From NCBI GenBank assembly GCA_009763385.1, contig CM019826.1, forward strand, positions 83,089,942-83,153,941: DNA of 64,000 nt, read 5' to 3'. Shown here piece by piece: positions 49,101-58,990 of this stretch. The translations under genes were made by a program, and so were the position numbers. Each line of letters begins with the position of its first letter. The stretch's first letter is position 1. The notes beneath the pieces were generated by a model. The model ran no database searches and was not told the origin of the DNA. It was given only the letters and a program-made list of their open reading frames with translations. The stretch comes from Coix lacryma-jobi var. lacryma-jobi. Lineage: Eukaryota; Streptophyta; Magnoliopsida; Poales; Poaceae.

Positions 49101-51352
49101 CGAAAATGAAAGTGCCAAAAACCCACCAAACATGAGTTTTGACTCAAACGGAGATGATTGGGTGCGTCCATTGAGAAAAATTCAACCATGAGTTTTTCGG
49201 TGAATCAGAGGGTAAAACGGCTCTCCTGCGCGTGTTTTGCGGCACCGTTCCTCCGAAAATGAAAGTGCCAAAAACCAACCAAACATGACTTTTGGGTCAA
49301 ACGAAGATGATTGGGTGCGTCCGTTGCGAAAAATTCAACCGTGAGTTTTTCACTGCATCAGTGGTGAAAACGGCCCTTCTGCGCGAGTTTTGCGGCACCG
49401 TTCCTCCGGAAATAAAAGTGCCAAAAACCCACGAAACATGAGTTTTGGGTCAAACGTAGATGATTGGGTGCGTTCGTTGTGTTCGGTGCATCAGTGGTTC
49501 AAACGGCCCTCATGAGCGAGTTTTGCGGCAACGTTCCTCCGAAAATGAATGTGCCCAAAACCCACCAAACATTAGTTTTGAGTCAAACGGAGATGATTGG
49601 GTGCGTCCATTGTGAAAAATTCAACCATGAGTTTTTCAGTGAATCAGTGGGTAAAACGGCCCTCCTGCCCGTGTTTTGCGGCACCGTTCCTCCGGAAATG
49701 AAAGTGCCAAAAACCCACCAAACATGAGTTTTGGGTCAAACGGAGATGATTGGGTGCCTCCGTTGTGAAAAATTCAACCGTGAATTTCTTGGTGCATCAG
49801 TGGTGAAAACGGCCCTCCTGCGCGAGTTTTGCGGCACAGTTCCTCCAGAAATGAAAGTGCCAAAAACCCACCAAACATGAGTTTTGGGTCAAACGAAGAT
49901 GATTGGGTGCGTCCTCTGCGAAAAATTCAACCGTGAGTTTTTCGGTGCATTAGTGGTTAAAAAGGCCATCCTGCGCGAGTTTTGCAGCACCGTTCCTCCG
50001 AAAATGAAAGTGCCAAAAACCCACCAAACATGTGTTTTGGGTCAAACGGAGATGATTGGGTGCGTCCGTTGTGAAAAATTCAACCGTGAATTTTTCGGTG
50101 CATCAGTGGTTCAAACGGCCCTCATGCGCGAGTTTTGCGGCACCATTCCTCCGAAAATGAAAGTGCCAAAAACCCACCAAACATGAGTTTTGGGTCAAAC
50201 AGAGATGATTGGGTGCGTCCATTGTGAAAAATTCAACCATGAGTTTTTCGGTGAATCAGTGGGTAAAACGGCCCTCCTGCGCGTGTTTCGCGGCACCGTT
50301 CCTCCGGAAATGAAAATGCCAAAAACCCACCAAACATGAGTTTGGGTCAAACGGAGATGATTGGGTGCGTTCGTTGTGTTCGGTGCATCAGTGGTTCAAA
50401 CGGCCCTCATGAGTGAGTTTTGCGGCACCGTTCCTCCGGAAATGAATGTGCCAAAACCTACCAAACATGAGTTTTGGGCCAAACGGGGATGATTGGGTGC
50501 CTCCCTTCTGAAAAATTCAACCGTGAATTTTTTGGTGCATCAGTGGTGAAAACGGCCCTCATGCGCGAGTTTTGCGGCACAGTTCCTCCGGAAATCAAAG
50601 TGCCAAAAACCCACCAAACATGAGTTTTGGGTCAAACGAAGATGATTGGGTGTGTCCGTTGCGAAAAATTCAACCGTGATTTTTTCGATGCATCAGTGGT
50701 GAAAACGGCCCTCCTGCGCGAGTTTTGCGGCACCGTTCCTCCGGAAATAAAAGTGCCAAAAACCCACGAAACATGAGTTTTGGGTCAAACGGAGATGATT
50801 GGGTGCGTTCGTTGTGTTCGGTGCATCAGTGGTTCAAACGGCCCTCATGAGCGAGTTTTGCGGCACCGTTCCTCCGAAAATGAATGTGCCAAAAACCCAC
50901 CAAACATGAGTTTTGAGTCAAACGGAGATGATTGGGTGCGTCCTTTGTGAAAAATTCAACCATGAGTTTTTCAGTGAATCAATGGGTAAAACGGCCCTCC
51001 TGCGCGTGTTTTGCGGCACCGTTCCTCCGGAAATGAAAGTGCCAAAAACCCACCAAACATGAGTTTTGGGTCAAACGGAGATGATTGGGTGCCTTCGTTG
51101 TGAAAAATTCAACTGTGAATTTTTTGGTGCATCAGTGGTGAAAACGACCCTCCTGCGCGAGTTTTGCGGCTTAGTTCCTCAGGAAATGAAAGTGCCAAGA
51201 ACCAACCAAACATGACTTTTGGGTCAAACGAAGATGATTGGGTGCGTCCGTTGCGAAAAATTCAACCGTGAGTTTTTCGGTGCATCAGTGGTGAAAACGG
51301 CCCTCCTGTGCGAGTTTTGCGGCACCGTTCCTCCGGAAATAAAAGTGCCAAA
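43127..51352 (+). repeat. Segmental duplication, copy 2 (ends at full-length CRM element)
   Basis: Partner of 26843-35221. The left junction lies within gaaatgaaagtgccaaaaacc at about 43,110-43,135; to its left the two copies are unrelated monomer types. Copy 2 lacks one monomer relative to copy 1 and runs without a break up to the CCAAA at 51348-51352. Confidence 0.85.
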
Positions 51353-52270
51353 TGATGCGAACCCGCTAGGGTTTTTTGCCCGATCTTTCGATGAGAAACG
51401 GGGATAACTCGATTGGTGGATGGAGATGACGTTCACGGCCCGACTACAGCCCTCAAGACCGCGCCTTAGCAACCGATACACCACGTCCAATAGCCGTCAC
51501 GATCTTGTGGAGCGCGACAACCAGCCCCTATGGCTCCCGTCCTGCAAGCAATCGAAGAACTAGCAAGAACGAGGAAACAAGCACTGAATTTGCAAGATGA
51601 AATTGAAGGTTTCAAACTGAATCTTAATCAACAATGGGGTTCCGAAGACAGGGAGACGGGCGGCTGATCCTGCACGCGCGCCTACAAGCAAGTAGCTAAG
51701 GCTAAACTTGATCTAAACAAAACCCAACCCGACCATGGCGGCTATAGAGGGATATAAGTAGATGGATTGACGACCAAAAGAGTGTTGGGGTCGTCCTCCA
51801 ACCCTAGGACGTGTCCCTAATGGACCCAACTTGATACATGGGCCATAAGCCCAAAATGAGGTGACGCAGCACCCTGGACAGCAAGACCTGTCGACGGTAA
51901 TTGGATCATTGCCGCTGCTGCCGAACAGATATTGACGTGAGACTTGATTCATATGAAAGTAAACTTGATAAGCTTTCCAACAAGTCCTGAAGCGCCTGAA
52001 TCCGAATCCGTATGCAACCGTGGTGGCGGTCACAAGTTGGTGCTTTGCTGCAGTCCGAATCCAGCTAGCGCGAGTCCTTCTCCCTTTCGGTCTTCTCCTT
52101 GGTTCCTAATCAAAACAAGAGTGCACGCGTTTCCATTGTCTAAACAAGATGGACAAGAGCTTATCATGGAACTCACTTGATGATTAAGTTGACGAGCACG
52201 AGCACGAGTAAGAGGACCAGCTATAGGTTGTGTCGGAGAGGATGTATCGCTGGTGTTGATGTCCTCATCA
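51353..52270 (-). mobile_element. 3' LTR of the CRM element
   Basis: 918 bp, TG...CA ended. Compared line by line with 58073-58990 I find no difference. It contains the last 80 codons and stop of the polyprotein (52270-52030). Bordered on the left by target repeat CCAAA and on the right by the polypurine tract. Confidence 0.95.
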
Positions 52271-55200
52271 TTCTCCCTTTCTTGCATTTGAGTCGTCCTC
52301 GACTCAAGCTCATCTTCCTCACCCAAATAAGGCTTCAAATCTGCAATGTTAAATGTGGGACTAACCCCAAAATCTGCAGGAAGATCAAGCTTATATGCAT
52401 TCTCGTTAATTCGTTGCAGCACTTTAAAAGGACCATCAGCTCTAGGCATCAATTTGGATTTTCTCAGTTCTGGAAATCTATCTTTTCGCAAATGCAACCA
52501 AACCAAATCCCCAGGTTCCAGAATCAATTGCTTTCTACCTTTATCTCCAGCACATTTGTACTTAGCATTCATGCGCTCTATGTTTTCTTTAGTGGCTTCA
52601 TGCAATTTTAACATCAATTCAGCACGTTGCTTAGCATCAAAATTCATTTTTTCAGAACTTGGCAAAGGCATTAAATCAATAGGAGCACGTGGCAAGAAGC
52701 CATAGACAATCTCGAAAGGACACATTTTTGTAGTAGAATGCAATGAACGATTATAAGCGAACTCAATATGAGGCAAACATTCTTCCCACATCTTAATATT
52801 CTTCTTTAAAACAGCCCTTAACATAGTGGATAAAGTTCTATTTACTACTTCAGTTTGACCATCAGTTTGGGGATGACAAGTGGTGGAAAATAAAAGCTTA
52901 GTCCCCAATTTAAACCACAAAGTCTTCCAAAAATGACTAAGAAATTTAGCATCACGATCAGAAACAATTGTGTTGGGCACACCATGTAAGCGAACAATTT
53001 CTCGAAAGAACAAATCAGCAATATTTGTAGCATCATCAGTTTTATGACATGGTATGAAATGTGCCATCTTAGAAAATCTATCAACAACCACAAACACACT
53101 ATCACGTCCCCTCCTAGTCCTTGGTAATCCCAACACAAAATCCATAGATATATCCTCCCAAGGAGCATTAGGAACAGGAAGAGGTAGATACAAACCGTGG
53201 GGATTTAACCGTGACTTTGCCTTTTGACATGTTGTGCAACGAGCAACAAACCTCTCCACATCTCTCTTCATCCTTGGCCAAAAGAAATGACCAGCAAGTA
53301 TGTCCTCGGTCTTCTTTGCTCCAAAATGTCCCATCAAGCCACCTCCATGTGCTTCCTGCAACAACAACAAACGAACAGAGCTAGCTGGAATGCATAGCTT
53401 GTTAGCTCTAAACACAAAACCATCACTAACGATGAATTTGTTCCATCCTTTTCCATCTTTACAATGCAGCAACACGTCTCTAAAATCAGCATCGTGAACA
53501 TATTGGTCCTTAATTGTTTCTAACCCAAAGATCTTATAATCAAGTTGATTCAGCAAAGTATATCTCCGTGACAAAGCATCAGCAATAATATTCTCCTTCC
53601 CTTTCTTGTGTTTAATAATATAAGGAAAAGATTCAATAAATTCAACCCATTTTGCATGCCTACGATTCAGTTTTCCTTGACTACGAATATGTTTTAAAGA
53701 TTCATGATCAGAATGGATAACAAACTCTTTGGGCCACAAATAATGCTGCCATGTCTCTAATGTTCGAACAAGAGCATAGAGTTCTTTATCATAAGTAGAA
53801 TAATTGAGAACAGGCCCACTCAATTTCTCACTAAAATATGCAATAGGCTTTCCCTCTTGTAACAAAACACCTCCCAGACCAATTCCACTAGCATCACATT
53901 CAAGCTCAAAAGTCTTATTAAAATCAGGAAGTTGTAGGAGAGGCGCGTGAGTTAACTTATCTTTCAACATGTCGAATGAATTCTCTTGTGTTTTGCCCCA
54001 CTCAAAAGGCACCCCCTTCTTGGTAAGCTCATTCAATGGTGCAGCAATGGTGCTGAAATCCTTCACAAAACGGCGATAGAATCCAGCAAGTCCTAGGAAA
54101 CTCCGCACCTGGGTGATAGTCTTTGGAACAGGCCATCCCTGTATAGCTTCCACCTTGGCTTGATCAACCTCAATTCCCTGTGGAGTTACAACATAACCAA
54201 GAAAAGACACTCGATCGGTGCAAAAGGTGCACTTCTCAAGGTTACCAAATAAGCGTGCCTCGCGTAGTGCATTAAAAACAGCACGTAAATGATCAAGATG
54301 TTCATCCAATGATTTGCTGTAAATTAATATATCATCAAAATATACGACAACGAATTTCCCAATGAAAGCACGCAAAACCTCGTTCATTAATCTCATGAAA
54401 GTACTAGGTGCATTAGTTAACCCAAAAGGCATGACTAACCACTCATATAAACCGAACTTAGTTTTGAAAGCAGTTTTCCATTCATCTCCCAATTTCATAC
54501 GAATCTGGTGGTACCCACTACGTAAATCAACTTTTGAAAACACAACAGCACCACTCAGTTCATCTAGCATATCATCTAATCGTGGAATAGGGTGTCGATA
54601 TCGAATGGTGATATTATTAATAGCTCTACAATCAACACACATACGCCATGTTCCATCTTTCTTAGGCACTAAAATTACTGGAACAGCACAAGGGCTAAGG
54701 GATTCTCGCACATAACCTTTGTCCAGTAGTTCTTGCACTTGTCGCTGAATTTCCTTTGTTTCTTCCGGGTTTGTCCTGTATGGCGCACGGTTTGGCAAAG
54801 ATGCACCAGGAATAAGATCAATTTGGTGCTCAATCCCGCGTAGTGGTGGCAGCCCCGCTGGTACCGCACTTGGAAACACATCGGAATACTCCTGCAAAAC
54901 GTTAGCAACAGCAGGGGGCAAAGAACATTGCATATCCTCAATTGAAATCAAAGCATCCTTGCATATCAAAGCATAAGCAACAGAAGTGGATGCATTGAAC
55001 TCATTAATATCTGATTTGGTAGCTATCATACAACGTCCTTTCAGTTTTATCTCATCTTTGTTACCAATTACAGATTTATCATTTTTATTGCTCTCGCTCT
55101 TTGCTTTAGTAGCCCTTGCAACATCAGTTTGCATAATAGTTTCAGGGGACATAGGATGCAGCACAATTTTGCGATCATGGTATAGAAAAGAATACTGATT

Positions 55201-56934
55201 TGATCTACCATGATGCATAGAATCTCTATCAAATTGCCAAGGTCTACCTAGCAGAATGTTACAAGCTTGCATAGGCACAACATCACATTCAACAATATCT
55301 TTGTAGGATCCGATGGAAAAATTGATTCTCACAAGTCTAGTTACCTTTGCCTTACCACTGTTGTTCAGCCATTGGATGTAGTAGGGATGCGGGTGTGGTT
55401 TGGTGTTGAGGGCAAGTTTCTGCACCATATCGCTGCTTGCCAAGTTGTTGCAGCTACCTCCATCAATGATCATGCGGCAGGAACGCTCTTTGATGACACA
55501 CTTTGTTTGGAATAAAATATGTCGCTGATTTTGCTCCGCCTTCTCCATTTGTGCACTAAGCACTCGCTGCACGATCAAGCTTTCATAGTGGTCCGCTTCA
55601 CCTGCATTAATATGTTCTTCTATTTGTTCTTCATTACCTGCATGGTCAGTCGCAAGCAGTGCAAGCGTGTCTTCATCAAAATCACTAGCAGATGAGCACT
55701 CACCATCATCTTTGACAATCATAACTCGCTTGTTTGGACAGTCACGCATCATGTGTCCATATCCCTTGCACCGGTGACATTGTATGTTGCTTGTTCTACC
55801 CGTCGATGCCACGGATGAAGTACTCGCAGCAGGCTTTTGCATCGTCTTTGCAACTGAATTTGTGGGAGCAGCTCGAGTCTTGTCACTAGATGATGGAGTA
55901 GACATACGTGTAGATGGAGTTGTAGTCATGCGTTGCTGCCATGAATTAGCCTTCCCTGCAGAAATATTAGTCCTTGCGCTAGCACGTCGTCCCTGCACTT
56001 CCCTTTCAGCTTTACAAGCAAGATGAAACAAACGGGTTACACTATTGTATTCCTTGTAAGCGAGGATGTCCTGAATTTCCCGATTTAACCCACCCAAAAA
56101 TCTAGCCATAGCCGGTTCCTCATCCTCCTCTAGGTTACAACGCAACATACCCGTTTGTAATTCCTGATAATATTCTTCTACACTTTTAGCACCTTGTCTC
56201 AATTGCTGCAACTTATTTATCATATCACGGGCATAGTAAGATGGAACAAATCTAGCTCTCATGGCTCGTTTCAGCGCATCCCAAGTTGTAGGTAAGTTAT
56301 TAGGATTTTTCTTGCCATATTCTATCCACCAAACAGAAGTAAAATCTGTAAACTCACTAGTAGCAGCCCTAACACGTGTAGTCTCAGGAAATTCATGACA
56401 TGCAAACTTTTGATCAACAGCAATCTCCCAAGTAATGTAGGCATCAGGGTCATATTTACCATCAAAAGGAGGTATCTTAAATTTAATCTTACTGAAAGCA
56501 TCATCATTATTGTGTACCTCGCGTCGGCGGTTGCCACCCATACCTCTACGGTTGTGACGTAGGCGTCGTCGATCACGAGCGTCTTGATCATCATGCTCAG
56601 TATCAGCAGTGTAGTCATCTTCATGACTACCGTGCTCTCGATCTCCCTCCTTTTCTTCTTTATGCTTCTCTTTATCTTCGGTGTGGAAGTCATCAAATCG
56701 CCTTAGGAGAGCAGCAAGGCTTTTGTCCACACTAGCAACGGATTCCTCCAAACTTGTAAGCTTGTTGTTTGTGGCCATCTGCGTAGCCTCCAACTGCCCC
56801 AGCTTTTCATTTGTCACCTGCAAGTCATTATCAAGTCCCTCTGTGTGCAGCTTCACTTTCCTTTCAAAATGCTGTATGATGCCCTTAGTGCGAGGTGTAT
56901 GTAGTGTTTCGTTGTCATCATCTCCCCCTGTCAT
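52030..56934 (-). CDS. CRM-type gag-pol polyprotein, intact
   Basis: A 1,634-residue Ty3/gypsy polyprotein starting MTGGDDDNET at 56934, the first ATG of the long frame. Domains in order: N-terminal coiled coil (about 15-100) and Arg/Glu-rich linker; gag capsid with FKIPPFDGKYDPDAYITWE (about 155-170); zinc knuckle CHRCKGYGHMMRDC (about 385-398); protease with IIDGGSCNNLAS (about 488; DGG rather than DSG) and ILLGRPWQFD; RT with VDLRSGYHQI and VVVYFDDILIYS (about 862-870); RNase H with ECDASGIGLGGVLLQEGK (about 1010) and TYDKELYALV; integrase with an HHCC motif ending CTTCQKAK (about 1195-1240), DISMDFVLGLP, SDRDAKFLSHFW and DGQTEVVNRTL. The C-terminal tail has GPLTRARARQLNHQV (about 1570), the kind of motif linked in this clade to centromere targeting. 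The last 80 codons lie inside the 3' LTR. No disabling change is visible. Confidence 0.93.
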   Translation of the reverse strand: MTGGDDDNETLHTPRTKGIIQHFERKVKLHTEGLDNDLQVTNEKLGQLEATQMATNNKLTSLEESVASVDKSLAALLRRFDDFHTEDKEKHKEEKEGDREHGSHEDDYTADTEHDDQDARDRRRLRHNRRGMGGNRRREVHNNDDAFSKIKFKIPPFDGKYDPDAYITWEIAVDQKFACHEFPETTRVRAATSEFTDFTSVWWIEYGKKNPNNLPTTWDALKRAMRARFVPSYYARDMINKLQQLRQGAKSVEEYYQELQTGMLRCNLEEDEEPAMARFLGGLNREIQDILAYKEYNSVTRLFHLACKAEREVQGRRASARTNISAGKANSWQQRMTTTPSTRMSTPSSSDKTRAAPTNSVAKTMQKPAASTSSVASTGRTSNIQCHRCKGYGHMMRDCPNKRVMIVKDDGECSSASDFDEDTLALLATDHAGNEEQIEEHINAGEADHYESLIVQRVLSAQMEKAEQNQRHILFQTKCVIKERSCRMIIDGGSCNNLASSDMVQKLALNTKPHPHPYYIQWLNNSGKAKVTRLVRINFSIGSYKDIVECDVVPMQACNILLGRPWQFDRDSMHHGRSNQYSFLYHDRKIVLHPMSPETIMQTDVARATKAKSESNKNDKSVIGNKDEIKLKGRCMIATKSDINEFNASTSVAYALICKDALISIEDMQCSLPPAVANVLQEYSDVFPSAVPAGLPPLRGIEHQIDLIPGASLPNRAPYRTNPEETKEIQRQVQELLDKGYVRESLSPCAVPVILVPKKDGTWRMCVDCRAINNITIRYRHPIPRLDDMLDELSGAVVFSKVDLRSGYHQIRMKLGDEWKTAFKTKFGLYEWLVMPFGLTNAPSTFMRLMNEVLRAFIGKFVVVYFDDILIYSKSLDEHLDHLRAVFNALREARLFGNLEKCTFCTDRVSFLGYVVTPQGIEVDQAKVEAIQGWPVPKTITQVRSFLGLAGFYRRFVKDFSTIAAPLNELTKKGVPFEWGKTQENSFDMLKDKLTHAPLLQLPDFNKTFELECDASGIGLGGVLLQEGKPIAYFSEKLSGPVLNYSTYDKELYALVRTLETWQHYLWPKEFVIHSDHESLKHIRSQGKLNRRHAKWVEFIESFPYIIKHKKGKENIIADALSRRYTLLNQLDYKIFGLETIKDQYVHDADFRDVLLHCKDGKGWNKFIVSDGFVFRANKLCIPASSVRLLLLQEAHGGGLMGHFGAKKTEDILAGHFFWPRMKRDVERFVARCTTCQKAKSRLNPHGLYLPLPVPNAPWEDISMDFVLGLPRTRRGRDSVFVVVDRFSKMAHFIPCHKTDDATNIADLFFREIVRLHGVPNTIVSDRDAKFLSHFWKTLWFKLGTKLLFSTTCHPQTDGQTEVVNRTLSTMLRAVLKKNIKMWEECLPHIEFAYNRSLHSTTKMCPFEIVYGFLPRAPIDLMPLPSSEKMNFDAKQRAELMLKLHEATKENIERMNAKYKCAGDKGRKQLILEPGDLVWLHLRKDRFPELRKSKLMPRADGPFKVLQRINENAYKLDLPADFGVSPTFNIADLKPYLGEEDELESRTTQMQERENDEDINTSDTSSPTQPIAGPLTRARARQLNHQVSSMISSCPSCLDNGNACTLVLIRNQGEDRKGEGLALAGFGLQQSTNL
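52271..52283 (-). promoter_or_regulatory. Polypurine tract of the CRM element
   Basis: The minus strand reads AAGAAAGGGAGAA directly before the 3' LTR start TGATGAGGAC. It lies inside the coding frame, because the polyprotein reads through it into the LTR. Confidence 0.8.
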
Positions 56935-57369
56935 GGTTCAAAAACAAAGACAACAAGAAAGGCAAGTGAAGAAATAAAAGCCCTACAACTACTAGGATGT
57001 AGCTACAGCAAGTCTCTCACACTCAACTTGTTACACAAGTTCTTACCAATTCTTACCTTGCTTGACAGGAGGGGTCGTCTACCAACAAGTCTTCAGCAAT
57101 GGATGAAGTGTATCGGTGCTGCGGCACAAGACCTGTCAAGCTGTAGAGTATGTGGAGCTATAGGTGGGCTGAAACAAGGAACGAACTAGCAGCACGTTAG
57201 TTATAAAGGCGAGCTGAATAAACGTTCGACGACGGTACTGTGCTGGTCCTAGGCTAGACCGTGCTAGAGACGCGAGCCTGGACACAAAGGAAAACCACAG
57301 CACACCCCTGAAAACAAGATGGAACAAACCTAAAATCAATATGAAAAACAGCCCCTTTTCTTTTGAATC

Positions 57370-57401
<32 letters not shown>

Positions 57402-58050
57402 GGGCAACCTCAAAAACTGATTATATGAACAAAAGAATACAAAGGAGCAATTCGGTACACACACTTTTTCCGAAAGTACAGGGGTATTCCGGTAAGAAGA
57501 AGATGACTTCTCTCTCTCTCTCTCTCTAGAGTAAGGCCGAACAAGTATGGAGTTATCTTTCTTTTGGATCACAGAAGGACTCACGTAGATGGAGTTCAGG
57601 ATATATTAACAAGCGGGCTCCAAGTTGTACTCGGTTTTCACTCAGAACCAACCACAAACGGATTCCACCTATTGCCGAGTTCTACTCGGTTTCCTTTTTT
57701 TTTATCACGTTGGTGGAACTCAGATTGGAACTCAACTCGATCCGGACCAAGACCACAGACAGTTCAATTCCGACTTCATAACAGATTCGACAGAGAGAAG
57801 ATATGGTAATACTCGGCTGTGTATAGATGGTGACAAGAACTCGAAACTCTAAAGGACTAGACACTAAGACCAGCAACTCGACACAAACCGAAGCAACGCA
57901 AATTCAACAAGCCCTAACTAAACGGTACTAGCCAAGGCACAAAGGTTTAATAGGATTATGGAAAAACTAATCTACTATATTTTTTTTTGGCTTTTCTGGA
58001 CTATAGGAAATTAATTAAAAACAGCAATGGATTAGAAGCCTCTCACCGAA
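56935..58050 (-). other. Leader (5' untranslated region) of the CRM element
   Basis: About 1.1 kb between primer site and gag start, without a conserved frame. On the element's sense strand it holds a run of 25 A (57377-57401 as T on the plus strand) and a GA dinucleotide run (57509-57527 as CT on the plus strand). A second short T run is at about 57,695-57,704. Length polymorphism is likely at these runs. Confidence 0.7.
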
Positions 58051-58070
58051 GAACCTTGCTCTGATTACCA
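58051..58070 (-). promoter_or_regulatory. Primer binding site of the CRM element (initiator-Met-like)
   Basis: Two bases inside the 5' LTR edge, the minus strand reads TGGTAATCAGAGCAAGGTTC. As I recall it, the complement of plant initiator tRNA-Met 3' end begins TGGTATCAGAGC, so the site fits except for one extra A after TGGTA. Confidence 0.65.
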
Positions 58071-58072
58071 AC

Positions 58073-58990
58073 TGATGCGAACCCGCTAGGGTTTTTTGCC
58101 CGATCTTTCGATGAGAAACGGGGATAACTCGATTGGTGGATGGAGATGACGTTCACGGCCCGACTACAGCCCTCAAGACCGCGCCTTAGCAACCGATACA
58201 CCACGTCCAATAGCCGTCACGATCTTGTGGAGCGCGACAACCAGCCCCTATGGCTCCCGTCCTGCAAGCAATCGAAGAACTAGCAAGAACGAGGAAACAA
58301 GCACTGAATTTGCAAGATGAAATTGAAGGTTTCAAACTGAATCTTAATCAACAATGGGGTTCCGAAGACAGGGAGACGGGCGGCTGATCCTGCACGCGCG
58401 CCTACAAGCAAGTAGCTAAGGCTAAACTTGATCTAAACAAAACCCAACCCGACCATGGCGGCTATAGAGGGATATAAGTAGATGGATTGACGACCAAAAG
58501 AGTGTTGGGGTCGTCCTCCAACCCTAGGACGTGTCCCTAATGGACCCAACTTGATACATGGGCCATAAGCCCAAAATGAGGTGACGCAGCACCCTGGACA
58601 GCAAGACCTGTCGACGGTAATTGGATCATTGCCGCTGCTGCCGAACAGATATTGACGTGAGACTTGATTCATATGAAAGTAAACTTGATAAGCTTTCCAA
58701 CAAGTCCTGAAGCGCCTGAATCCGAATCCGTATGCAACCGTGGTGGCGGTCACAAGTTGGTGCTTTGCTGCAGTCCGAATCCAGCTAGCGCGAGTCCTTC
58801 TCCCTTTCGGTCTTCTCCTTGGTTCCTAATCAAAACAAGAGTGCACGCGTTTCCATTGTCTAAACAAGATGGACAAGAGCTTATCATGGAACTCACTTGA
58901 TGATTAAGTTGACGAGCACGAGCACGAGTAAGAGGACCAGCTATAGGTTGTGTCGGAGAGGATGTATCGCTGGTGTTGATGTCCTCATCA
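58073..58990 (-). mobile_element. 5' LTR of the CRM element
   Basis: 918 bp, without visible difference from the 3' LTR and the solo LTR. Right edge CATCA is followed by the target repeat CCAAA and resumed satellite (aacccacgaaacatgag). A TATA-like TTATATCC / CTATAG pair on the minus strand near 58463-58480 is a weak promoter candidate. Confidence 0.95.

Larger units (their letters stand above)
36140..51352 (+). repeat. Centromeric-type satellite array, middle block
   Basis: Same monomer family and orientation as the left block. It is a mosaic: 36140-37210 matches 42056-43127 (offset 5,917); about 37,080-37,740 matches about 30,755-31,410 (offset about 6,324); 37,740-38,258 matches 34,698-35,216 (offset 3,042); 38,260 to about 39,290 matches the sequence right of the full CRM element. 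Then come the seven-monomer repeat and copy 2 of the segmental duplication. No gene is present. Confidence 0.92.
51353..58990 (-). mobile_element. Full-length CRM-type centromeric retrotransposon
   Basis: A 7,638-bp minus-strand Ty3/gypsy element with 918-bp LTRs (51353-52270 and 58073-58990), polypurine tract, initiator-Met-like primer site, 1.1-kb leader and a single gag-pol frame. Target duplication is CCAAA (51348-51352 and 58991-58995). The CRM-clade call rests on location inside centromeric satellite, the gag-pol frame running into the 3' LTR, and the C-terminal GPLTRARARQLNHQV tail in place of a classical chromodomain. No stop or frameshift is visible, so the element may be autonomous. 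Confidence 0.92.
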
